A DNA stretch of 64,000 nt from Macrotis lagotis (lineage: Eukaryota > Chordata > Mammalia > Peramelemorphia > Peramelidae). A model generated the notes under the pieces. That model worked only from the letters and a program-made list of their open reading frames with translations. It was not told where the DNA came from and made no database searches. The stretch is taken from positions 37,816,246-37,880,245 of the forward strand of contig NC_133665.1 in NCBI RefSeq assembly GCF_037893015.1. Reading direction: 5' to 3'. Positions 50,270-62,544 of the stretch are shown piece by piece. A program made the position numbers and the translations under genes. Each line of letters opens with the position of its first letter. The first letter of the stretch is position 1.

Positions 50270-51060
50270 AAGGGTCTGTACTTGACCTTTTATCTTTCTC
50301 CCTTGTCAAGCATATCCACTACCTTGAGTTAAATTATCAGCATAATACAGATACTTTTCAAATTTATATATTCAGTCCTCATCTCTCCCCTAAGCCTCTA
50401 TGCTATATATGGAACTTTTTGATCTGTATATCTCACTAACTCCTCAAATTCAATATGTTTAATATTAATTTTATCAAATTACCAACCCCCCAAATCTACA
50501 TCTCCCCCCTAAATTTCTCTGCTTTTGTTGATATCACAAATCTTTGGCTTAAAACTTCACAATCAACTTTGATTTTTCCTAAATATCAGACTTCCCTCTC
50601 ATATCTGATCAGTTTCAAAGACATTTAATATCTCTTGCCTCTCTTTCTGTTTCCACAAAAAAAAACCCACTTTAATTCAAGCCCCTTTTGTTTAAATATT
50701 TTCCTAATTTCCTAAACTGGTCATCCTATCTACCTTAACACCTGACTAATTTATTCTTCATTCCACTGAATTTTCCTAGATCCACTGTTCTTTCCATCAC
50801 TCTTCTAGTCTAAAGTCTTCCTGGTTCATATTTCTCTACAAAGTATCAATGTCTTATTCTGGCTTCTAAGACTGTCCACAATCTCTCTCTCTATCCTGCC
50901 ATTCCAGATCTATCCCAAGCTATTTTCATGCATATGTTTAATATTCTGGTCAAATTTTACTATTTCTCATCTCTTATGTTATCCTCCCCTCTCCTTAATT
51001 TATACTCTTGCACCTGACATCATTCTTAATTGGAAAAACCCTTCCTTCACCCCATTATCT
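50270..51060 (+). mobile_element. L2 LINE 3' region, diverged
   Basis: Pyrimidine-rich plus strand with CTGGCTTCTAAGACTGTCCA, CAATCTCTCTCTCTATCC and CTGACATCATTCTTAATTGG in the order of L2 3' sequence. More decayed than the copy at 7.0 kb. Confidence 0.5.
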
Positions 51061-51064
51061 TTTC

Positions 51065-52806
51065 CTTTTAAATTTATTTGAATTTTAATATTTTATCTTT
51101 CCCAATTACATGTAAAAACAATTTAAAACTTTTTTTACAGGGATGGCTAGGTGATGCAGTGGATAAAGCACCAGCCCTGGTGTCAGGAGTACCTGGGTTC
51201 AAATCCAGTCTCAAACACTTAAAAATTACCTAGCTGTGTGGCCTTGGGCAAGCCACTTAACCCCATTTGCCTTGCAAAAACCTAAAAAAAAATTTTTTTT
51301 TTACAGTTTTCATTTCCAAATTTTCTCTCATCCTTCCTTCCCTTCACCTATCTTGAGAAGGCAAGCAATTTGATAAAAGTAATACATATGCAGTCATGCA
51401 AAACATTTTCATATCAGACGTACTGGAAAAGAAAAATACAAAAAACACAAAAAGAAAAAGAAAATAAAATATTAGTATGCTTCTATCTGTATTCAGATTC
51501 CATCAGTTATTTCTGTGGAGGTGGAAAGCATTTTTCATCATTAATCCTTCAGAATTGTCTTGGATCTTTGTACTGCTGGGAATAGCTAAATCATTTATGG
51601 TTAATCACTATATAGTATTATTGTTCCTGTGTTCAGTGTTCTCCTAATTCTACTCAATTCACTTTGTATCAGATTATATGTCTTTCCAGATTCTTCTGAG
51701 AGCATCCTGTTCATAATTTCTAATAGTACAATAGTATTCTATCATAATCATATATCAGCTGTTCCCAATTGTTGGGTATCTCCTTAAGTTTCAATTCTTT
51801 GTCAACAAAAAGAGCAGTCATAAATATTATTGTCCATTTAAGGCCATTTCCCTTTAAAAAGAATCTTTTTTGGGTAACAGACTACTAGTAGTATTGCTAG
51901 TTCAAAGGGTATATACTGTTTATAGCCCTTTCGGCATAGTTTCAATTGCTTTCCAGAATGTTTGGATCAGTTCACAACTCCACCAACAGTGTTTTCTGTC
52001 CAGTTTTCCCACATCCCTTCCAAAATTTGTCATTTCCTTTTTCTGCCATATTAGTCAATGTTATAAGTATGAACCAGTAAGTCAGAAATATCTTAATTTG
52101 CATTTTTCTAATCAATATCGATTTAGAACATTTTCTCATATGATTATAGTTAACTTTGTTTCTTTGTCTGAAAACTGCCTATTTATATCCTTTGACCATT
52201 TATCAATTGAATATTCTCCAATTCATAGTCTTCTAAATTTGAATTAGTTCCTTATATGTTTGAGATGAGGCTTTTATTAAACAAATATGCAATAAAATTT
52301 TCTACCCAGTTTTCTTCTTTCCTTATGATCTTGGCTACATTGGTTTTGTTTGTGCAAGACCTTTTTAATTTAATATAATCAAAATTATTCCTTTTTCCTC
52401 TCATAAAGCACTATATCTCTTATTTGGTAATAAATCCTTCCCTCACACATAGATGTGACAAGAAAACTATTCCATGCTCCCTTAATATATGCATATGTTA
52501 TCATCTTTTATATTTTAATCATGTATCTAGTTTGACCTTATCTTGGTATATGGTATGAGTGTTGGTCTATATTTAGTTTCTGTCAAACTGCTTTCCACTT
52601 TTCCCAGCAGTTTTGTTTTGTTTTTTTAAATAGTGAGTTCTTGACCCAGAAGTCTGGATCATTGTGTTTATCGAGAACAAGATTACTATGGTCATTTCTT
52701 AGTTTGTATTGTATACCTAATCTGTTCCACTGATTCACCATTCTATTTCTTAGACAGTACTAGTTTGATTAAATGATTACCACTTTGTAAATCAGATTGA
52801 AATCTA
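51065..52806 (-). mobile_element. L1-type 3' UTR/ORF2 end, minus strand
   Basis: Forward reading shows the reverse of L1: AATATTTTATCTTTCCCAAT, GGCATAGTTTCAATTGCTTT, TTCACAACTCCACCAACAGT, CTAATTTGCATTTTTCTAATC-like and TAGTATTGCTAGTTCAAAGG. It is interrupted by a WSINE at 51141 and cut by the solo LTR at 52811; similar sequence may continue past 53410. Confidence 0.7.
51141..51290 (+). mobile_element. WSINE1-type SINE
   Basis: Complete plus copy inside the L1. TTTTTTTACAG on both sides. Confidence 0.88.
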
Positions 52807-52810
52807 TTAT

Positions 52811-52930
52811 TATAGCTGCTGGCTACTTGAGTTCAGTTCTGTCTATGAGGAATCAGTATTCAGACTCAGGAAAACAAGAATGGAAGTAAAATAAAAATTT
52901 ATTAAAATGTTACAAGTCATAGGAAGGGCT

Positions 52931-52993
<63 letters not shown>

Positions 52994-53405
52994 CAGAGAC
53001 AGAGACAGAGACAGAGACAGAGAGACAGAGAGAGACAGAGCTAAAAGAACAGCAAAGCAGCATTGGCTGGGCCACAGATTGGTAGGGAAGACTGTGGCCC
53101 TGAGCCAGGGTCCAACCCAGGTTTTTATGTCTTGTCTTTCATCCAGAGGGCAAAAGGTGAACTCCCTTTCTTTTACTGGACCAGGAATTAGGTAGAGGGT
53201 AAAGCCTAGGGAGATCAGGATACAAATTTTACATTAAACAATGAATCAATGGTATTTCAAAAATGGGTATCTCCACCCAATTTGAGCAGCCTTTAAGATT
53301 AAAAAATTGTTTCTGTTACATTCATAATTCTCTACTTCTAGTCAATTTACATCTCCACCCAATTTTCTTTGTTACATTCACAATTCTCATCTTTCCCCTG
53401 CATCA
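52811..53405 (-). mobile_element. Solo LTR of an endogenous retrovirus-like element
   Basis: Shares its end (CTGGCTACTTGAGTTCAGTT) and its U3 body with the 3' LTR of the element at 56464-60963. A 4-bp target-site duplication TTAT lies at 52807-52810 and 53406-53409. A 4-bp duplication fits class I (gammaretrovirus-like) elements. It contains an (AG)n/(GACAGA)n expansion at about 52936-53040. Fossil. Confidence 0.8.
52936..53040. repeat. (AG)n then (GACAGA)n microsatellite in the solo LTR
   Basis: AG run passing into GACAGA units. Confidence 0.95.
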
Positions 53406-53689
53406 TTATGACTAGGTTACCTTCCTCATATTTTCTTTCCTTTAATTCCCATCCCATTATATTTTCAATAGAAATCTTTAACTTCATATCTTACCAGCTG
53501 AAAGTGATTTCAGATTGCTCATTGTATTTTGTCTAGACTTCTGCTCTGAATTTGCCATATTCCTTCCTATATCTTACTTTTTGTACATGTCTCATCTCTT
53601 CTAAGTTATTAAAAAGCAAAATTGAAGCCTTATTTTTTCTTTGTACAGTATAATATCCAGCTTATTAATTTTGTCTTTTTTTAAATTAT

Positions 53690-54090
53690 TTTTCAGTTGT
53701 GTCTAACTTTTAGTGACCCCCAAATGGGGTTTTCTCATCAAAGATTCTAGAAAGGGGCGGCTAGGTGGCACAGTGGATAAAGAACCGGCCCTGGAGTCAG
53801 GAGTCCCTGAGTTCAAATCCGGCCTCGGACACTTAACAATTATCTAGCTGTGTGGCCTTGAGCAAGCCACTTAACCCCATTGCCTTGCAAAAACCTAAAA
53901 AAAAAAGATTCTAGAATATCTTTCCTATCTTTCCTTCTCCAACTCATTTGATGAAGAACTGAGGCAATTAGAATTAAATGACTTACTCAGAGTCACAGAG
54001 CTAGTAAATATCTGAAGTCACATTTGAACCCAGGTTTTCCTGACTTTAGACCTGACACTCTATCCACTAGCTGCCATCAATATCACCTAG
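53690..54090 (-). mobile_element. MAR1-type SINE with a WSINE inserted
   Basis: CAGTTGTGTCTAACTTTTAG and GACCCCCAAATGGGGTTTTC (RTE-like tail reversed), then after the WSINE ATTAAATGACTTACTCAGAG and GACCTGACACTCTATCCACT. Confidence 0.75.
53754..53904 (+). mobile_element. WSINE1-type SINE in MAR1 SINE
   Basis: Complete, well-preserved plus copy. Target-site duplication AAGATTCTAGAA on both sides. Confidence 0.93.
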
Positions 54091-54261
54091 CTGCCATCAA
54101 TAGCAGCCCCTTAAAAAATGTTGAGTTGAACTGATGTGATTAGAATTGAATCACATTTCAAAAACCTATATGAGTATTTATAAGTATAATCTTCATATCT
54201 TCCATGTTTGAAATATGTAATTCTATGTAGTTTACATCTACTTAACATGGTTATTATAAAG

Positions 54262-54292
<31 letters not shown>
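54262..54292. repeat. (TA)n microsatellite
   Basis: Uninterrupted TA run of about 31 bp. Confidence 0.9.
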
Positions 54293-54294
<2 letters not shown>

Positions 54295-54349
54295 GAGAGA
54301 GTATATAATATTTATTATGTTATAATATAATATATAATAATCATAATAG

Positions 54350-54570
54350 CAGACTTTTTTTACAATTTATAGAGCTTTTGTATAGGAATTGATTCTCAGC
54401 TGATTTTTGGAAAGAAATTGTGAGATAGAAAGGAGGAGGGTTGTTCTATTTTGCAAATGAAGAAACTGAAGCTCAGAGCAAATAAATGACTTGCTCAAGG
54501 CCACATAGTTAGTTAGTTGTAAAATCTGAGCTAGAAGCTAGGTTTCCTAGTGCAGTTTCCCATACTTTTA
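54350..54570 (-). mobile_element. MIR-type SINE
   Basis: GAAGAAACTGAAGCTCAGAG, AATGACTTGCTCAAGGCCAC and AGTTAGTTAGTTGTAAAATC in reversed MIR order. Confidence 0.7.
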
Positions 54571-54604
54571 CATTTTATTGAAATATTGAAAAAAAAAAAA
54601 CAAT

Positions 54605-55160
54605 TCAACCAACATTTAGTAAACATCTTTTATGAGCCAGGCACAGTTTTAGACTCCCAAATAATAGAGAAAAATGAATCAGTGCCTACTCTCCAAGAAC
54701 TTACAGTCTAGAGAGGGAGAGTGGGTGAATACAACAATATGGATATAGGTACATAAATAAAAACACAAAGAAAGATAAAACACAAAGCAAATTCAGAGTA
54801 GAAGAAGAACACTAACTTTGGGGGTGGGGGTGGGGAGAAGATAGTCAGATAATGCCCTTAGGTAGGACTTGGCAATTGAGATAAGCTTGGAAGGGAGGTA
54901 GGGCTTCCAAGAGAAGAGATGCAGGAGAACATTCCAGGCATAGAGAACAATGTTTGCAAAAGAATTAAGAGGTAGAATGCTGTCTGCACAGAACAGCATG
55001 CAAACCAGGTTGTCAGTTATATAAAGTATATAAAGGGGACATTAAGTATGTGATATGGAATCAGTCTAATGTTAGACTCAGATTATAAAGAGTTTTTAAT
55101 GCTAAACAGAAAATTATGTGTTTTCTCCTAGAGTAGGAGTTTTTAATCTGGGACCTGTGA
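54605..55160 (+). repeat. Old interspersed repeat (same family as 11.0 and 35.3 kb)
   Basis: AACATTTAGTAAACATCTTT, GAGCCAGGCACAGTTTTAGA, CCAAGAACTTACAGTCTAGA, GGAGAACATTCCAGGCATAG and TAATGCTAAACAGAAAATTA follow the family order. Confidence 0.55.
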
Positions 55161-55164
55161 ACTG

Positions 55165-55936
55165 GGATGTTATTTTTATTGTTGATTTCATTATTATTAT
55201 TAATTTTTCCACTATACATTTCTTCAATAGATTCTTTATCTCATTTTTCTGACTACTTCTTCCACAATGATTATCACAGACAATTCTATCTTTTGATCAC
55301 ATAGGTTAAGAAAAGGTTACAAGAGATTGCCACATTACAGTATAGATGTTCATCTCTTCCAATAAACTACCCAAAGAGACTCCATAAGGAGAAACATATA
55401 GTTTTGAAGCTTCTACCTCAGCATGCAATTGTGAAGAAGATATAAGATTCTTTATAGATGCAGAGGTAACTTTATTCAACAATATTATAATCATCATAAG
55501 GCATAACCAGTCAGATGAATACTCTCAATACTGTCATGATTACTTCATGGATTGAATCCAATGATATGTGTAATCATCATGTCCTGTGCAATATGGAAAA
55601 GATTTCCTAAAGATTGTAAGGTTTTCAAATATCCCTGTTAGGAAACATTGATTATGTCAAACCTCAAATCCTTTAAAAGACCCCCTAAATTTCTTAAGGG
55701 AAGAGATTTTTTGTTTTTGTTTTTGTTTTGAATTTGTATCAAAGGCCTACAATAATGCTTTGAACATAAAAGGTGCTTAATTAAGGCTTGTTTAATTGTG
55801 TTGAATACCATGGTGACTCTATAGCCAGACAAAATGAATTAAGTTAAACAGTCCACACCAAAACCCAAGAGGATGAGATATGTATGTTGTATAGATTATG
55901 ATAAATAATTGCATAGGAAGCCTAATGAATTAGTTC

Positions 55937-55987
<51 letters not shown>

Positions 55988-56455
55988 AGATTATACACAA
56001 TTTATTGACAACCACTAAGAACAGAATATGATAAGGACAATTGGTTGTACTGCTTTTAGGAAATTATATGGTACTTTTAATAATATCAAGTTGCACCTTA
56101 ACAGAAAAAAAATTTTTTCAACACCAATATTCTTGCAATTATGCTATAAGCAGCAGATCATGTAACACAGCAATTTCCAAAGAACTGAAAATTGTAGGTG
56201 ACCTAGAGGTCAATATATTGCATGCTAAAAGATTGTATCATAATGACAATAATAGTTTAAAAAAGACATTGTAAAGGAAATGTATAACTGGAAAAAGTTG
56301 TGGGCTTAGTCACATAGCAAGATCAAGAAATAGCACATCCTTGTGCTGAAAGGATACCCATATAATGTGAAAAGATTTTAAGAAAGCCCTGTAGTATATT
56401 GAATCTATGCAATATATATGGGAAGATATAAACAGGAATTGTGAATAGGATGAAG
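55165..56455. other. Upstream flank with (CA)n, otherwise unrecognised
   Basis: A (CA)n run lies at 55940-55984. No named repeat or convincing frame elsewhere. Confidence 0.45.
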
Positions 56456-56463
56456 AGTCATAG

Positions 56464-56937
56464 TGTAGCTTCTGGCTACTTGAATTCAGTTCTGCCTATG
56501 AAGAATCATTATTCAGACTCAGGAAAGCAAGGATGGAAAGAAAATAAAACCTATTAAATGAAATTACAACACATAAGAAAGTGGTAGATAGATAGAAAGA
56601 GATAAAAGAATAGCCAAGCAGAGCTTGTCTGGGCCAACAAGTTAGAGTAGACTGGCATGGAGCAGAGATTCAAACCCAAATTTTTATGTCTGGCCCCTTA
56701 GCCAGAGCACAAAAGGTGAACTTCCTTCCCATTCTTAGGGACTGGAATTAGGTAGAGGGTGAAGCCTAAAGAGATCAGAATACAAATTTTACATGAAACA
56801 ATGGTAGTCAATCTACATTTCAAGAGTAGGGAACATCCACCTAATAACAAGATTAACAGCCCTTTAAGATTACAGATTTTGTCCCTGTTACATTCCGCTA
56901 TATTTATATTTCTCTACACCTTTTCCCTACATCATTC
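56464..56937 (-). repeat. 3' LTR of the fossil element
   Basis: Similar along its length to the solo LTR at 52811-53405; TG...CA ends. Confidence 0.75.
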
Positions 56938-57382
56938 CCCCTTCAAAATTATTTGGGACCCAGATTTTTCTGGGCCTTCCAGAGTCCATTTGGAGATGAC
57001 TGCATTACAGCGCAGACTTCACAGAGGCAGTGTCCAGAGAATGATTGACTGGCACTGCTGATTGGTATCCTGCAGAGGCTGGTCTTGGACATATACAGTT
57101 AGAGAAACAAAACAAGGGATAAAAATTGAGCAAGCAAAAAACAGAGATATTGTAATAAAGAAGGCTATTTAACAGAGGTCCAATAATTAGGGAAAAAAAC
57201 TAAAAGGTGTATAAAGAGCAAGAATTATACTTTATGATCCTAAGCCAGTATCAAAATATCTTTTTATAAGAACATGGGTTCCAATATAACACAGATTTGT
57301 TAATTAGTCACATTAAGTTGTAACCAAAAGCTCAAAAATAGTATAAAAAATGTACTGAATAAACATTTTAAAAACTGCAGGT

Positions 57383-57538
57383 AGGGGCAGCTAGGTGGCA
57401 TAGTGGATAAAGCACTGGCCCTGGAGTCAGGAGTACCTGGGTTCAAATCTGGTCTCAGACACTTAATAATTACCTACCTGTGTGGCCTTGGGCAAGCCTT
57501 AACCCTGTTTGCCTTGCAAAAAACCTAAAAAAAAAAAA
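57383..57538 (+). mobile_element. WSINE1-type SINE in the fossil LTR element
   Basis: Complete plus copy. ACTGCAGGTA / CCTGCAGGT flanks. It gives a relative age: the LTR element is older than this SINE. Confidence 0.9.
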
Positions 57539-59197
57539 CCTGCAGGTTTCCAAAGAGTAATTTGCAACAAATTTTCTATTTTGCTAAGGCCATGTTTAGA
57601 ATGAACAAAAATTCTAGTTGAAAAATGGATCTCTCCTTTAAAGCAGTTTAAAAATATACCAATAAGACATTATCCTGATATAATCAGCTATACTGATATT
57701 TCTTTTCCTTAAGGGAACTTGTGGTAAAAAGTCACAACCTGTGTTAAAAGGCCAAGATAAAAAAATACTTGTCAATTATTTAAAATTTAGAAAATAGACT
57801 TTCAACGGTTCACTCTCATACTTAATTATGATGCACCTGGAATGATCATGGCAATTTGCTACTACAGGATAGAGAGGGACATGAGGACATGTTCTCTTAT
57901 GAAGTCATACAGACAATCCTTTTCAATGAGCCAGGTGAGGGATTTCTTTTAAAGAATCCTACCCCAGTTGAGCCCCAGGGCCGTTCTTTCAAAGGTCACT
58001 TACACCATCTGCAGCATTTGACATCAAGCTCCATAGGGCTAATGACTTCACTGGCATATTGTCTTTCTATTTTAGCATACCTGATGTCAGACAGATCAAT
58101 TACCAATACATTGTAATATAGCAATTAGAGCTTCAAATGACTTGAGTACTAAGGAGAACCTAGAGTGTGCCAGGCTGTAATTTGGTATAAGAGATCCAGG
58201 GGAAAAAAATTATAATTCAATTGTTGCTCATGTACCTAAGTACAGTGCTGTAAATGAAATGCAATAAACAGATTGAGATGTAAAAACACAATAACCCTAA
58301 TTCATATTTTTTATAAAATCAACTTTTTTGCAAAGAATCCATTTAGTTATTAACTATGTTTAAAATAACTAAACATCTCCTTCTGGCTAGGAGGTTGTCC
58401 ATCATCTCTGTACTTCTCACAAAACAATTGGCTAGAGATTGCCATAGAGAAATCTCAAATTATCATCATTATTTTATCTTCCTCATGTTACATAGGTACC
58501 TTTCCCTCAAAGCAAATAACCACAGTTTAGTCCCAGTTTACATATACATAGCTAGGAATTTCTATACATAAACTTGTAACTACTAGCCATCTTCAGAATA
58601 CAAATTATTACTTTCAGAATTCTTTAAAAAACCATTAGAACATCTTAGGTACCCTTAAATTTCCTAAATGTGTTATTGATTCCAATGCAATTAAATAATA
58701 GTAAAAACAACCAGGCATTAAAGTCAATTAACAACATGAGTTATTATGCATGAATCCACAGATTTATCCCAGAAGGGGTCATAATTTGTGATACTTCCCT
58801 TACCACCCCTTCAAAGCAATCACATATTAATTCCAGGCTTAAATATTACAGTATTCAAATAGCTTACATATTCACAAAAGAACCAAACACTATAAATATA
58901 ATTTCTTTGAAGTTACAAAAGAATATCACATAACTGATAAAAACATCCTATTATCAATGAGTTACCTTAAAGAGGAACCACACAATTGCTAAGTTCAGTC
59001 AGTCAGAGCTGCCTGCGGTTACTGTGAGACAGTCCATATTCTTGACTTCTTTAAAATTAAGCATATGTTATTAATTTTACATTTAATGTAAGATTCTTAT
59101 CTAAACATCTCAATCCCCTTAGAACAAGAGCAAAATGCTATAAATGCTAGGCAATGTTAATATGTTTTCTTATTTTCAGATGTTAAGTGGATTTTAC

Positions 59198-59241
59198 TTT
59201 GTGTGTGTGTTTGTGTGTGTGTGTGCTTTTGTGTGTGTGAA
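59198..59241. repeat. Imperfect (TG)n run
   Basis: TG units with two short interruptions. Confidence 0.85.
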
Positions 59242-59925
59242 AAGTATATACTTTGTGCATTTAACATAAGCGTACCCCCTTATTCAGTGGTCCCAACACA
59301 GAAATCCAGTTACTTTATTAGTTATTAGCACAGGCTTAATTAAAAGATGAAATCTGAATTTCCTAGTCCCAGAAAAACTTAAATTCTTTTTTCCTTTTCT
59401 TCTTAACTAATTCACCACGTGGCTTCTCTATCAATCTGCCCCTTTCTCCTTCCCCCTCCCAAGGGTGAGACTTTCTCAGCCCACCTAATTACAGAATAGG
59501 GCTTGGAACTGATAAAAATGTGTAGCCTAAGAAAAACACGGTCATCCCCCCCCCTCCCCAAAGCAGGAAGAAGGTATGGGAGTCCTCTATTTTAAACAAT
59601 GGGGCCAAAACAAGTTTTGGGGGAATCTTACCCTTCCTGCTGCAAAGCATGCATTCCATCTGAGACTTTGAGTTTAGAAGTTTTAAAAAAGATTTTTTTC
59701 TTTCCCTCCACCCTCCTCCTGCAGAGGGTGGAGGTGACAGCATTTGAGAGAAATTTTCAAAGAGAAAGAGAGGGAGTTCCACCCAAAGATAATTTCCCAG
59801 AGCTCATATGCTTTGCTTTTGTCAAATTTAATTCCTTCCAAGGAGCAAGCACACTGCTGGGGCAGGGGGAGCCTTTGGTACCAAGTTTTTCCCATGTTTT
59901 AATTCTCCTAAACTAGATAAGGGAA

Positions 59926-60108
59926 CAACATGTTAATTGGACATATGCCAAACATCCTTCCTTAACAACCTTCCACTCCACAGTGGGGTTCCAAGCACCT
60001 CTGGGCTGCCTTCACTGGTCAACCTTAACAAAACACAGGGCAGGCCCACATAAGGGTGGCCGAAAAACATGTAAATTCGACATATGCCAAATGTCCTTCC
60101 TTACACAG
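59926..60108. repeat. Direct repeat in the element's leader region
   Basis: GACATATGCCAAACATCCTT near 59939 recurs as GACATATGCCAAATGTCCTT near 60078; about 40 bp are alike, 138 bp apart. Confidence 0.7.
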
Positions 60109-60218
60109 AAGAAGGGCTAGAGGTCCAATAACTTTTCTAAAAATCTAGGATCTTAAAAAGGGGTGTGTTTCTCTTCCCAAGTCTGGGCAGAGAATTCCTC
60201 CTGTCCTGCTTACCATTA

Positions 60219-60416
60219 TGTAGCCGCTGGCTACTTGAGTTCAGTTCTGCCTAAGAGGAATCATTATTCAGACCTGGGAAAGTGAGGGTGGAAAGAAAAT
60301 AAAGATGCATTAAAAGAAGTTACAACATATAAGAAAATGATAGGTAAAGTTAAGAAGAATTTAAAGAAAAACCACATGGATTTGGTAAGTCAGCCAGCTG
60401 GCTCAGCTGAAGTTTG

Positions 60417-60503
<87 letters not shown>

Positions 60504-60963
60504 GTAAAGGGCAGGCAGCCATGAGACTTGGGTTAACCAGGCCACATGATGAAGTCCATGGTGCTCCAAATGGTGTAATAAAGAGCCAGGGGACCAGGGG
60601 AAATCCCATGCTTCTGATTGGGAGGTGGGCAGAAGCAAGAGAGCTCAAAGGGGCAGCTTTTCCTGTTAAATACCCCTCTAGTGTAGGCAGGTGTAGACGA
60701 TGCTTGGGGTATGGTCTTTCACCTCAGAGTCAGGTAACTTCCAATGACAATCTGTGTTTGTCCTTCCTGTCTCAAGGTACTTGATGTCCAATTTAACATT
60801 TCCTGTCCACCAGTGTCCAGGCCAAAGTTAAATCAAGGTGGAAATAAGATACAACAGGGCCAAGGGGAGGCAGGATACAATCAATAGTGTCCAAGGGAGG
60901 CCGAATCTCAAGAATAGGGGCCTCCACACATTTGAAAGATTTTGTTTCTGCTAATTAACATCA
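60219..60963 (-). repeat. 5' LTR of the fossil element
   Basis: Shares the U5-side 100 bp with the other two LTRs, but its U3 side reads differently. A long (GA)n run at 60420-60500 adds to its length. Confidence 0.65.
60420..60500. repeat. (GA)n microsatellite
   Basis: About 80 bp of nearly pure GA. The poly Ser-Leu frames on the other strand are artefacts. Confidence 0.97.
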
Positions 60964-60967
60964 ATAG

Positions 60968-61515
60968 ATGAGTTCTAATCTGCACCAGTGAATCCATAGA
61001 GCCATGCATTGAGATTGTGAATCCATTAAAATTGAAGTATGGCTGTTTCTTGAATCTCATATTAAGTACTAGGCAGTTATCATAGTTTTTGAGCAAGGAA
61101 ATTGCTTAAATTAATAAACAAATCCAACTAAATGCTATATTTATTTTCATTCTGATTGCAGTGTTGATTGTCATTGGAATAATTCTAAAAATCAACTTCT
61201 CTATATTCAGGAAGTATATCATTAGTAAATAGAGGCATTTTCAACTCATCAAGGAATGTGAAATTTCTAATTTCAGTTTCTTGTTGCTAGAGACAAAATT
61301 AACTTTTTAAAGATGAGTCTTTTTTTTTTTGAGATATGTCTATTGCCCACTTATCTGTCAAGGAAAATAATTTTGTTATTCAAGGAGTTCAGAACTGAAA
61401 CAGACTTCAAAAGCAGTATAGGGTAATCTATAAACTGAACAAGAATCCTTTCCTTTCACATTCCCAGCAATTTGCTAGCAGTCTAGTGTAAAGAAAAGAA
61501 CTCTTAAAGTTGTCG
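60968..61515. other. Upstream flank, nothing recognised
   Basis: AT-rich without a named repeat or gene-like frame. Confidence 0.4.
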
Positions 61516-61519
61516 TGAA

Positions 61520-61670
61520 AGAAATAGGATCAAATTCTGGTTCTTCCACTTGTGTAGTTTTAATCAAGTAGCTTTAACCTCTCTGGTCTCAGTTTCATAA
61601 AATATAAAAGACAGAACATTGGATTAGCTTATCTTTTAGGTCCCTTCTAGTCCTAAATCCAACAACTTCC
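61520..61670 (+). mobile_element. MIR-type SINE
   Basis: CAAATTCTGGTTCTTCCACT, AACCTCTCTGGTCTCAGTTT and GGTCCCTTCTAGTCCTAAAT in MIR order. Confidence 0.7.
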
Positions 61671-61689
61671 CTAAGTTCCTATATTTAAC

Positions 61690-62240
61690 TGTGCTTCTTC
61701 CATTCTGTAATTAAGAGGTTATTTTTTTCAACCCAAGTATAAGACTTTTTATCAATATTATATTTCAAATAGTGTTAACTGTTACATACAATTGATATGA
61801 ACAGTAGATGAATATTTACACTCTTATCTAAGTCAGTGATAAAAAGAGTCAAAAGTCAAGGACAAATACCTAAGGCATCCCACTATAATGCACTCCCCCC
61901 AAGTCAACAATGACCCATTCATTAGTAAATACTCTTTGGCTCTTTTCATTTAGCCAATTCCAAATCTAGCTGATCATATTGTCATAATATCTAATTTCTA
62001 CCTCTCAACTTTATTGATAATACTAGAATGAAAGATTTGGGCATTGTTAAAATCTAGATATCCCATGTCTATCTATAAAATTCAAGTAAACTGTCAAATA
62101 AGGCTGGTCAGACACAAGCTGTTCTAGATGAAACCATACTGCTTCCTTGTAATCATTAGGTCTTTTTCTAAATATTCACAAAGTCTTCCTTTAATTAATG
62201 GGATATTTGACCAAGGAAGTTAGTATGAAATGACTTGTTT
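61690..62240 (-). mobile_element. CR1/L3-type LINE, decayed
   Basis: Forward text resembles reversed CR1 pol: AAATACCTAAGGCATCCCAC, TCATTTAGCCAATTCCAAAT, GTTAAAATCTAGATATCCCA and GATGAAACCATACTGCTTCC, the parts after the RT GVPQGSVLGP region. No intact frame. Confidence 0.55.
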
Positions 62241-62305
62241 TCTCATCTTTTAAAAATTTGATACTTTTCATTTTAATAATACAGTTATTTATTTATTATT
62301 TTCTT

Positions 62306-62315
62306 TTCTTTCTTT

Positions 62316-62394
<79 letters not shown>
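62306..62394. repeat. (CTTT)n microsatellite
   Basis: About 22 tetranucleotide units directly at the tail of the following SINE. Confidence 0.97.
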
Positions 62395-62538
62395 AGATTT
62401 TTACAAGGCAATGGGGTTAAATGGCTTGCCCAAGGTCACACAGCTAGGTAATTATTAATTGTCTGAGGCCAGATTTGAACTCAGGTACTCCTGACTCCAG
62501 GGCCGGTGCTCTATCCACTATGCCACCTAGCTGCCCCC
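62395..62538 (-). mobile_element. WSINE1-type SINE
   Basis: Complete minus copy ending CACCTAGCTGCCCCC; its poly(T) side has become the (CTTT)n run. Confidence 0.92.
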
Positions 62539-62544
62539 AACATT

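Larger units (their letters stand above)
56464..60963 (-). mobile_element. Fossil LTR retroelement with two LTRs, non-coding interior
   Basis: Minus-oriented: 5' LTR 60963-60219, interior 60218-56938, 3' LTR 56937-56464. A purine tract GAAGGGGGAA directly precedes the 3' LTR TG end, as expected of a polypurine tract. A 4-bp target-site duplication ATAG (56460-56463 and 60964-60967) fits a class I type. The interior of about 3.3 kb shows no recognisable gag, pol or env, so it is a non-autonomous or largely deleted relic. The LTRs agree near the U5 end, differ clearly overall and differ in length, so it is old or composite. Broken; cannot encode a virus. Confidence 0.7.

Noticed and set aside
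51870-52247. 125-residue plus-strand frame
   Set aside because: Antisense reading of an L1 3' region on the minus strand.
57856-58116. 86-residue frame inside the fossil LTR element
   Set aside because: On the opposite strand to the element, with no retroviral or host similarity that I recognise.
60390-60648. Poly Ser-Leu frames
   Set aside because: Translation of a (GA)n microsatellite.
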